The position numbers and the translations under genes are program-made. This document shows, piece after piece, positions 7,767 through 14,557 of a stretch of DNA of 64,000 nt. Below the pieces are notes generated by a model. The model saw only the letters and a list, made by a program, of their open reading frames with translations. It had not been told where the DNA came from and did not search any database. Source of the DNA: Gracilibacillus sp. YIM 98692 (GTDB taxonomy: Bacteria; Bacillota; Bacilli; Bacillales; Amphibacillaceae); the NCBI RefSeq assembly GCF_010993965.1, contig NZ_WIXM01000001.1:186001-250000 (forward strand), given 5' to 3'. Every line of letters starts with the position of its first letter. Positions within the stretch are counted from its first letter, which is position 1.

Positions 7767-9914
7767 TTAATCAACACTCTTGAAAGCATCTTGCATCATG
7801 TAATAACTTTGTTTTAGCTGTTCATCATATTCGACCTCCTGCCAGTTATCCCAGGTATAAAGGGGAAAATCAGTGACAGAAATAGGTTCAGATTCATTTT
7901 CTAGTCCTTCGACAGTCTGTGAACGATGATCAACGATCCATGGGATGAAGCGAATTCCTTCTATTTCCTCTCTTGGCATTTCTGTATCTCCCCTTTCTTT
8001 AGTGCCGTAACTCACTACCTGTTTGGAGCTAGGATCTGCAAACCCTAGTAATGACCAAGGAATTCTCATTTCTATTATTTCCCCTTGAACTGCCCAATCA
8101 GCTTGGGAATCTGTAGAGGAGGAAGCTCGTTCCATCTGGCCTGCAGGCACTTCTTCAAATGGTAATTCTACAGTCGAATCAGGAAACTCAAGTTTCCGGC
8201 TAACTGCTAATTTCCATGGGTGCATGGATTCAGTCTTATCACTTTTTGGTGCATTGACATACATACGTTGATGAAAATCATAGCTTGGAGCAATTAGCAC
8301 TTCACTTTCATTTTCCTTACCCAATCGAACGACCATCTCTAATCCTTCATCGAGTGTTTTATCTTGTAAGAAGTCCGGGTTTTTGATACCTCCTGAAAGT
8401 GTATGGATGCCTAGATAGAACGTATTTTCACCTGGATCAAAGTCTTTAGGTATGCGGCCAGCTACATAGATAAAACCTTCATCATTCGTTACCTTAAAAT
8501 CAGCAAGCGAAGGCGATAATTTTTGGATTTCCTCTTCTTCTAACTTGTTCCAATCTTCCAAACTCCCATCTATCGTTAAATCATTATGTTTGTGGGGATA
8601 CATACCCAACAGACCATAGGACATTTCCGGAGATAAATTGTTATACCAGAAAGGACGCCGGCTTGGATCTTCAAGTGCCATCGTATTCCATGTTCTCTTA
8701 AACCATTCATCCTGCCATGTGAAAACGACAGCTCCTGCATAATTTTCTTGGTAAATATGTTGAAGCATATCAGCATTATGTTTCCCTTGCTCTGATTCCG
8801 TGTGTCCCCCTTGGTTTCGATCGAGTGGTCCGATATGTGCATTTCCTCGGGATGATGGGACCCCAAATTCTGTGATCATAATTGGCATTTCTTTGTGATA
8901 ATTTTTAAGTTCACGGAGATACCCTTTATATGTATCTATCTGCCCCTTATCATTTTTTACATCATCATACTTGTCGGTATATCTTAAAAAATCCGGATAG
9001 TATGGATAAGCATGAAAAGAAGCAAAATATCCCGCCTCTCCTTTCGTCCTTTGAATATTAGTAGCGTCTACACTGACGATATCCTCCATTTGTAAAGGTT
9101 CATCTGGATGTTCCAGAGGGTCTGTTGTCACCCAATTCGTAAAGGTAATCGGATGCTGCCAGCCTTGTTCTTCTTCCTTTTTAGCTAAATGATTCATTAA
9201 CTCTGCCAACCAGCTTTCAAATGGCGAAGCTTCTCTTGTCGTCTTAAAAACATTCCCTTGGAAAAGGGGATCATCGAGGTGAACTTTATTTGTATTCACT
9301 ACCATTTCCGGATCCCATTCTGTCCCAATATGCCAAGCAACTAAGTATGAGCTTGCATCTGCTGTGTATTCACCGCTTGCTTTTCCAGGTTCAGCAGGAA
9401 GTGTTATCTCCCCGCTAACTGCTCCTATTGCATGGGATATTTCTTCTTTAAATTGTTTTGTCACTTCAGGTGACCAAGCATCATTCTTCTCACTTAGCAA
9501 GTTGACTGGTGACCATATCCCCTGCATAAAATAGAGAGGATCATCGATATTCTTTTGGTTGTATTCCACTAAGGCCTGATAGAAGACAGGATTATGAATC
9601 GTATATATACGAATCGTATTGGCTCCCATTTCTTGAATCATGTTAAACCAACGAAGATAATCCTCTTTCTTAATTGGCTGCTGACCCGGGAAATATCCAG
9701 GTAAAGTAGCTCCTATATTGACACCTTTCACCAAAAAGGGAGACCAGCTTTCATTTTTGTAAATTTCTAATTGATCTTCTTTCGTTCTGAATTTAATTTT
9801 TGTTCCATCCGCTAATTCTTTACTTTCTGCTTCGTTTGTTGTGTTTAATAATGCATATCCCCCCAAAATGGCCATAAAAAGTAAGATAAGCAGCCCTTTA
9901 CCCTTCCATTTCAT
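7767..9914 (-). CDS. Membrane-anchored TIM-barrel glycosidase with C-terminal domain
   Basis: A 715-residue exported protein with an N-terminal signal anchor (about 7-24). A clan GH-A-like TIM barrel follows (about 50-430). The putative acid/base is Glu199 in IGTEW and the putative nucleophile is Glu349 in ITEFG. Residues about 440-715 form a separate beta-rich domain starting near DLTIDGSLEDW, similar in style to CBM9/DOMON-like carbohydrate-binding domains. I chose ATG 9914 because an AGGAGG site precedes it. The frame is open for 36 more codons, but no better start lies there. It is the first gene of the synthase operon, so it may trim or release the growing polymer, as hydrolases in cellulose or PNAG operons do. 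Substrate unknown. Confidence 0.75.
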   Translation of the reverse strand: MKWKGKGLLILLFMAILGGYALLNTTNEAESKELADGTKIKFRTKEDQLEIYKNESWSPFLVKGVNIGATLPGYFPGQQPIKKEDYLRWFNMIQEMGANTIRIYTIHNPVFYQALVEYNQKNIDDPLYFMQGIWSPVNLLSEKNDAWSPEVTKQFKEEISHAIGAVSGEITLPAEPGKASGEYTADASSYLVAWHIGTEWDPEMVVNTNKVHLDDPLFQGNVFKTTREASPFESWLAELMNHLAKKEEEQGWQHPITFTNWVTTDPLEHPDEPLQMEDIVSVDATNIQRTKGEAGYFASFHAYPYYPDFLRYTDKYDDVKNDKGQIDTYKGYLRELKNYHKEMPIMITEFGVPSSRGNAHIGPLDRNQGGHTESEQGKHNADMLQHIYQENYAGAVVFTWQDEWFKRTWNTMALEDPSRRPFWYNNLSPEMSYGLLGMYPHKHNDLTIDGSLEDWNKLEEEEIQKLSPSLADFKVTNDEGFIYVAGRIPKDFDPGENTFYLGIHTLSGGIKNPDFLQDKTLDEGLEMVVRLGKENESEVLIAPSYDFHQRMYVNAPKSDKTESMHPWKLAVSRKLEFPDSTVELPFEEVPAGQMERASSSTDSQADWAVQGEIIEMRIPWSLLGFADPSSKQVVSYGTKERGDTEMPREEIEGIRFIPWIVDHRSQTVEGLENESEPISVTDFPLYTWDNWQEVEYDEQLKQSYYMMQDAFKSVD

Positions 9915-10201
9915 CTTTTCATCTCTCCTCCTCTCATTTTTTCTTTGAGGAAAAACATTTTCTTTCTTGAAATTTTTTGTCGAAACAGTTACTTTAAAAA
10001 TATGATTTGTCCTCCACGTCATTTACGTTAACATGGGGGATTCCAATGTTCATCGAAAACTATATTTCGGAAGAACGAATATTTATCTTCGGTACCACAG
10101 TATTTTTTCGTCACGAATAGACATCTAATCCGAAGTTTCGTTATCGTAATCCAATAGAAAAAGCGGTATTATGCGCTTTTTAAAGTGTTTTCGTGTTGAC
10201 T

Positions 10202-10217
10202 TTGCGGTCTCCCGCAA
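10202..10217. promoter_or_regulatory. ComA-box-like dyad
   Basis: The sequence TTGCGG-TCTC-CCGCAA is a perfect 6-4-6 inverted repeat. It matches the known B. subtilis ComA recognition element (TTGCGG-N4-CCGCAA). A ComA-type regulator is encoded 3.7 kb away at 13881-14543. The site is about 100 bp upstream of the ATG at 10318 and about 290 bp upstream of the synthase operon start. By eye I saw no second full match in the window. Confidence 0.65.
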
Positions 10218-10218
10218 A

Positions 10219-10244
10219 ATCCCTAGGTAGACACAACTAGGGAT
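10219..10244. promoter_or_regulatory. Second dyad next to the ComA box
   Basis: Two 8-bp arms, ATCCCTAG and CTAGGGAT, are separated by 10 bp and begin 1 bp after the ComA-like box. This could be an operator for a second regulator. The binding protein is unknown. Confidence 0.4.
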
Positions 10245-10317
10245 ACTTACTTTTTTACTTAAGCAGATAGAGATATCATCGAAATCTATCCATATTTAAA
10301 TCTTGGGAGGTCTATAA

Positions 10318-12006
10318 ATGAATCAAAAATTATTGTTGTTCATGCTGACATTTACCGTCTTCACATTTCTAACAGGGTTCTCTACTTCTAGTGAATTTAA
10401 GAGAGCTATGTGGGTTGAACACTTAGATATTAGCGAAAGTAGTGAAGCACTGTTAAAGAAAACAAAAGAAAATGAGTACAACGTCTTGTATGTAAAAACG
10501 GATCCAGATAAAAGTTTAGAAAGCTATTCTGATTTCATCCGAAAAGCTAATGAATTAGGAATTGAAATTCATGCTTTGGGAGGTGACCCATCCTGGGCAC
10601 TTGACGAGAACCAACAACAAATTCTCGGCTTTGTTGAGGGGGTACAAGATTACAACGAAAGTGTTGCTGAAGAGGAACAATTCACTGGAATTCATTTAAA
10701 AATACAGCCACAGTATCTCCCTGAGTGGTATGAAGATCAATCATCCGTAGTGAAACAATGGAAAAGTAATCTGACTGCTGCACTAGATGCTTTACCTGAA
10801 AATACTGCGCTGGAAACAAGTAGTTCCATGCCTTTTTGGTTAGACGAAGTGCATACACCTGGTGAACCAGATATGCCATTTCATTCATGGTTGATTCGAC
10901 AATTTGATCATACAACTATTCTTGCTTACCGTGATACTTTGGAAGGTCCCAATGGTATGGTGAACCTAACAAAAAATGAGTTCGAAGCTGCCGATCAATA
11001 CAATAAACAAATTGTCATTGGCGTATCATTAGCGGATACAGGGCAAGACCATACCACTTTTTTCGAAGAAGGCATTGCAGATATGAACATGCATCTGAAA
11101 CTGGTAGATAAGCACCTAGGTGAGTATGATTCCTATATAGGAACAGCAGTCGATGACTTTTCCAGTTGGGAGGCACAAGAAGAACAGCCTCCAACAGAGC
11201 AGGCAAAGGAAAAAAAATATCGAGGCACATACATTTGGGAAGCTGACACCCTTATCAATGAAAAAGAAAAAATCATTCAGTTTGCGAAAGAAAAAAATAT
11301 TAACCTATTATATACACGCTTAGATCTTACACAGCCTTTCAGTGCTTATACTGATTTTGTAGAAGAGGCCAATCAAGCAGGTATTGAAATCCATGCGATG
11401 GGAGGACATCCATCTTGGGCCCTTAAGGAAGAAGAAGCAAGGATGCTCAAACTAGTGGATTATGTTAAAGAGTATAACAATACAGTCGATGAGAACCAGC
11501 AGTTTACAGGAATTCACCTTGATGTGGAGCCATATGTAACACCTTCCTGGGCTGAAAATGAACAGGAAGTATTATCTCAATGGATGAATAATATTGAATT
11601 ATTCGTGAAAGAAACCAAACGAGAATCTAATTTAGAAGCAAGCATGGACTTAGCGATGTGGTTTGATGATACGAATACTCCTGGTCATCCTGACACCCCA
11701 TTTTATCAATGGGTCATCAACCAAATGGACCATACTTCCATAATGGCGTTTCGTGATTTCGCCAAAGGCTCAGGCGGTATCATTGATATGGCTCAAAATG
11801 AAATCGATTATGCGGAAAGCATCGATAAAAATATGATCATCTCTGTAGAAATAAAAGAAAACAAGCATAATCCATATATTTCTTTTCATGAAGAAGGGGC
11901 AGCTAAGATGGAAGAACAGTTAGACATTGTGGATGAAGAGCTAAGTTCTAATACCGCATATAACGGTTATACCGTTCATGCCTACCGTTATTGGAAAAAT
12001 CATTAG
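10318..12006 (+). CDS. Secreted protein with two tandem TIM-barrel-like domains
   Basis: A 562-residue protein with an N-terminal signal peptide (about 1-25) and two homologous domains (about 27-287 and 303-562) joined by a charged linker. Each domain has the landmark HAxGGxPSWAL. Domain 2 has GIHLDVEP with Asp402 and Glu404, a D-x-E arrangement like that of several TIM-barrel glycosidases. Domain 1 reads GIHLKIQP at the same place (Lys128, Gln130), so its putative catalytic acids are lost. Domain 1 may therefore only bind or regulate. Nucleotides 11175-12006 are nearly identical to the end of the next gene. GGGAGG precedes ATG 10318. The ComA-like box upstream and the divergent synthase operon suggest it acts on the exopolysaccharide. 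Family not recognised. Confidence 0.75.
   Translation: MNQKLLLFMLTFTVFTFLTGFSTSSEFKRAMWVEHLDISESSEALLKKTKENEYNVLYVKTDPDKSLESYSDFIRKANELGIEIHALGGDPSWALDENQQQILGFVEGVQDYNESVAEEEQFTGIHLKIQPQYLPEWYEDQSSVVKQWKSNLTAALDALPENTALETSSSMPFWLDEVHTPGEPDMPFHSWLIRQFDHTTILAYRDTLEGPNGMVNLTKNEFEAADQYNKQIVIGVSLADTGQDHTTFFEEGIADMNMHLKLVDKHLGEYDSYIGTAVDDFSSWEAQEEQPPTEQAKEKKYRGTYIWEADTLINEKEKIIQFAKEKNINLLYTRLDLTQPFSAYTDFVEEANQAGIEIHAMGGHPSWALKEEEARMLKLVDYVKEYNNTVDENQQFTGIHLDVEPYVTPSWAENEQEVLSQWMNNIELFVKETKRESNLEASMDLAMWFDDTNTPGHPDTPFYQWVINQMDHTSIMAFRDFAKGSGGIIDMAQNEIDYAESIDKNMIISVEIKENKHNPYISFHEEGAAKMEEQLDIVDEELSSNTAYNGYTVHAYRYWKNH
11175..12006 (+). repeat. 832-bp direct repeat, copy 1
   Basis: This segment matches 12707-13538 with no length change and only scattered substitutions. 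Both copies begin in the linker (QEEQPPTEQAKEKK) and end exactly at the stop codon. The sequence before and after is unrelated. It indicates recent duplication or gene conversion of the catalytic domain. Confidence 0.95.
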
Positions 12007-12095
12007 GGCTGTTTTCGAAAAGATTTTTTTATAAAAGATGTAAAGTGCTAGCATCCCCGCAATTTAAATAATTTAGGGGAAAAAGGAGAGGGAAC

Positions 12096-13538
12096 ATGAT
12101 GGAAAAAATAATCAAAGCTTTAAAATATGCATCTACTGGATTAGTTTTTACTGGTGCACTTTATATTTCACCTCAAATTGCACAAGCAGATGGATTTTCG
12201 GATGTCGATACAAGTGATTGGGCATATGAACACATTATGAAAATGGAACAATTAAACATTATTAATGGATATCCCGACGGTACTTTTAGAGGGAATAACT
12301 CTATTCGTCGTGAGCATGTAGCAGTGATGATGGATCGTGCTTTAGACTTGCCGATTCATCAATCTTACATACCGTTTGAGGATGTATCAGACTCCAATGA
12401 TTACCTTAATGCGATTAAGGCCGTTCAACAAGCTGGTATTTTTACCGGTGACAGAGGAAATTTTATGCCGAAAGCAAATTTGACAAGAGCACAAATGGCG
12501 AAGGTTATTGTAGAAGCTTTTAATCTGCCGATCAAGAAGGGGCACGCTTTTTCTGATGTAGCCGATTCTAATTGGGCAAAAGATTATATTTCTACGATTG
12601 CTTACTATGATATTTCTACAGGAAGCAAGGGCAATTATATGCCTGATAATGACGTTACACGCCGACAGTTTGCTACTCTCATCGATAGAGTTTTCAATTT
12701 GCAGTTACAAGAAGAACAGCCTCCAACAGAGCAGGCAAAGGAAAAAAAATATCGAGGCACATACATTTGGGAAGCTGAAACACTTATCAATGAAAAAGAA
12801 AAAATCATTCAGTTTGCGAAAGAAGAAAATATTAACCTATTATATACACGCTTAGATCTTACACAGCCTTTCAGTGCTTATTCTGATTTTGTGGCAGAGG
12901 CCAATCAAGCTGGTATTGAAATCCATGCGATGGGAGGACATCCATCTTGGGCCCTTAAGGAAGAAGAAGCAAGGATGCTCAAACTAGTGGATTATGTTAA
13001 AGAGTATAACAATACAGTCGATAAGAACCAGCAGTTTACGGGGATTCATCTTGATGTGGAGCCATATGTAACACCTTCCTGGGCTGAAAATGAACAGGAA
13101 GTATTATCTCAATGGATGAATAATATTGAATTATTCGTGAAAGAAACCAAACGAGAATCTAATTTAGAAGCAAGCATGGACTTAGCGATGTGGTTTGATG
13201 ATACGAAGACTCCTGGGCATCCTGACACCCCATTTTATCAATGGGTCATCAACCAAATGGACCATACGTCTATAATGGCTTTTCGTGATCAAGCGAAAGG
13301 CTCAGGCGGTATCATTGATATGGCTCAAAATGAAATCGATTATGCAGAAAGCACCGATAAAAATATGATCATCTCCGTAGAAATAAAAGAAAGTAAAAAT
13401 AATCCACATATTTCCTTCCACGAAGAAGGTGCAGCAGTGATGGAAGAACAATTAGACATTGTAGATGAAGAGCTTAGTTCTAATGCCGCATACAACGGTT
13501 ATATAGTTCATGCCTATCGTTATTGGAAAAATCATTAG
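12096..13538 (+). CDS. SLH-domain surface protein with TIM-barrel-like domain
   Basis: A 480-residue protein with a signal peptide ending near AQA (about residue 31) and three S-layer-homology domains (about 33-205; for example FSDVDTSDWAYEHI and YPDGTFRGNN). The charged linker follows, then the same domain as the second half of the upstream protein. The D-x-E pair is Asp320/Glu322. SLH domains bind pyruvylated secondary cell-wall polymers, so this is the cell-anchored counterpart of the secreted upstream protein. ATG 12096 has an AAGGAG site 7 nt upstream. The 90-bp gap from the upstream gene suggests co-transcription. An SLH anchor appears to have been joined to a copy of the hydrolase domain. 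Substrate unknown, probably the polymer of the divergent operon. Confidence 0.85.
   Translation: MMEKIIKALKYASTGLVFTGALYISPQIAQADGFSDVDTSDWAYEHIMKMEQLNIINGYPDGTFRGNNSIRREHVAVMMDRALDLPIHQSYIPFEDVSDSNDYLNAIKAVQQAGIFTGDRGNFMPKANLTRAQMAKVIVEAFNLPIKKGHAFSDVADSNWAKDYISTIAYYDISTGSKGNYMPDNDVTRRQFATLIDRVFNLQLQEEQPPTEQAKEKKYRGTYIWEAETLINEKEKIIQFAKEENINLLYTRLDLTQPFSAYSDFVAEANQAGIEIHAMGGHPSWALKEEEARMLKLVDYVKEYNNTVDKNQQFTGIHLDVEPYVTPSWAENEQEVLSQWMNNIELFVKETKRESNLEASMDLAMWFDDTKTPGHPDTPFYQWVINQMDHTSIMAFRDQAKGSGGIIDMAQNEIDYAESTDKNMIISVEIKESKNNPHISFHEEGAAVMEEQLDIVDEELSSNAAYNGYIVHAYRYWKNH
12707..13538 (+). repeat. 832-bp direct repeat, copy 2
   Basis: Partner of 11175-12006 at a constant offset of 1532 bp. 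It covers linker and TIM-barrel-like domain and ends at the stop codon. Confidence 0.95.
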
Positions 13539-13557
13539 AAATTTTTCCCTCACTCGT

Positions 13558-13800
13558 CTCACGCATAGTGCTTAATCGACGCTGCGGAAAACTTCCCGCT
13601 TTCACCCAAGGGCAAAAGTGAGACATCATTCCAGCGAAGGCAATACACGAAGACTCCTGTGGGAAAGCGAAGACGTTGAGCCCCCACAGGGAGCGATAAT
13701 CGCGAGCGAGGAGGCTCAACGCGAGCCCACGGAAAGCGTAGTCTATTGCCGGAACGACTATAGACCACCATATAAAATGTTCCATAGGTAGTCATTTATA
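13558..13800. repeat. GC-rich intergenic repeat-like element
   Basis: This stretch is clearly richer in G+C than its surroundings. It carries internal partial inverted repeats such as GAGCCCCCACAGGGAGCG and the related CTCAACGCGAGCCCACGG, and AGTCTATTGCCGG facing its start. Similar elements scattered between genes are familiar from Bacillaceae genomes. Open frames on the minus strand through it have no protein-like features, so I call it non-coding. Whether it is repeated elsewhere cannot be seen from this window. Confidence 0.5.
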
Positions 13801-13834
13801 GCAACTGTTTAGAAAAAAAACAACAAAGCATACG

Positions 13835-13879
13835 AAAAAAGCAGCCGAGGGGAGATAGTTTTCTCCTCTGGCTGCTTTT
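13835..13879. terminator. Bidirectional terminator between SLH gene and comA
   Basis: A strong stem (AAAAGCAGCC...GGGGAGA with TCTCCTC...GGCTGCTTTT) with T-runs on both sides lies between convergent genes, 45 bp or less from the comA stop. It can end transcripts from both strands. Confidence 0.9.
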
Positions 13880-13880
13880 G

Positions 13881-14543
13881 TTATTTTATTTCTTCTGTAA
13901 TGATACCTAGTTGTTTTGATTTCAATACAGCTTCTGCTCTTGTTTTTACTCGAAGCTTTTTAAAAATTTCTGTCAAATGGTATTCAATCGTTCGAGGGCT
14001 CTTAAAAAAGGTCTGTGCAATTTCTTTATTACTCTTCCCTTTCGCTACTTCCATTAGAATTTCTTGTTCTTTTGAATTGATCGATACTTCACTTGCTTCT
14101 TCCAAATCTTTTTTTTCCGATTCATGAACACGCACTTCCGTTTTACGTAATTGCTCAAACAAAGAAACCGGAATAATGGCTTTTCCTTCTACTCCATACC
14201 GAATAGCTTGAATGAGTTCTTCTCTTGAAGCTGTTTTACTAATAAAACCGCTCACCCCAGCTTCCACTAATGTATTAAAATAAGGACCAACTTCATGGCC
14301 TGTATAAATTAAGATAGGTGCCGTCTTCCCCATGGAACGAACCTGCTTGGTTAACTCAATCCCATTCATTCCATCCATACGTAAATCAAACAGCATAATG
14401 GTAAAGTCCTCATCTTTTAATATATCAATCGCTTTGCCTGGACTATCAGCAATCGTTACTTGCATATCTTCCTCTTTCTCAATGATTAATTTAGAACCCT
14501 CTCCTATCACTGGATGATCATCCACTAACATAATTGAAATCAA
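13881..14543 (-). CDS. comA: ComA-type response regulator (LuxR family)
   Basis: A 220-residue response regulator with an N-terminal receiver (acidic DD at 8-9, phospho-acceptor Asp53 in LFDLRMDG) and a C-terminal LuxR-type helix-turn-helix (about 150-215, with GKSNKEIAQ and PRTIEYHL). I chose TTG 14543 because GGGAGG lies 7 nt before it. The longer frame starts at GTG 14558, inside that binding site. The comP stop overlaps this region, so the two are translationally coupled. As last gene of comQXPA it should be phosphorylated by ComP and bind ComA boxes. A perfect candidate site lies at 10202. Orthology rests on gene order and domain layout. Confidence 0.85.
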   Translation of the reverse strand: MISIMLVDDHPVIGEGSKLIIEKEEDMQVTIADSPGKAIDILKDEDFTIMLFDLRMDGMNGIELTKQVRSMGKTAPILIYTGHEVGPYFNTLVEAGVSGFISKTASREELIQAIRYGVEGKAIIPVSLFEQLRKTEVRVHESEKKDLEEASEVSINSKEQEILMEVAKGKSNKEIAQTFFKSPRTIEYHLTEIFKKLRVKTRAEAVLKSKQLGIITEEIK

Positions 14544-14557
14544 TACTATTCCTCCCA

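Larger units (their letters stand above)
9915..10317. other. Divergent control region between EPS operon and TIM-barrel genes
   Basis: About 400 bp without a gene separate the minus-strand synthase operon from the plus-strand surface-protein genes. It holds a ComA-type dyad (10202-10217), a second dyad with ATCCCTAG/CTAGGGAT arms (10219-10244) and a weak third one, GATAGA/TCTATC (10266-10290). I could not pick convincing -35/-10 pairs, which is common for activator-dependent promoters. A GGGAGG ribosome binding site ends the region before ATG 10318. Confidence 0.6.

Noticed and set aside
12040-12095. Second ComA box before the SLH gene
   Set aside because: Only the half-site CCGCAA is present; the other half does not match.
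13480-13795. Two open frames on the minus strand over the GC-rich element
   Set aside because: They overlap a real gene end, lack start signals and reflect the high GC of the element.
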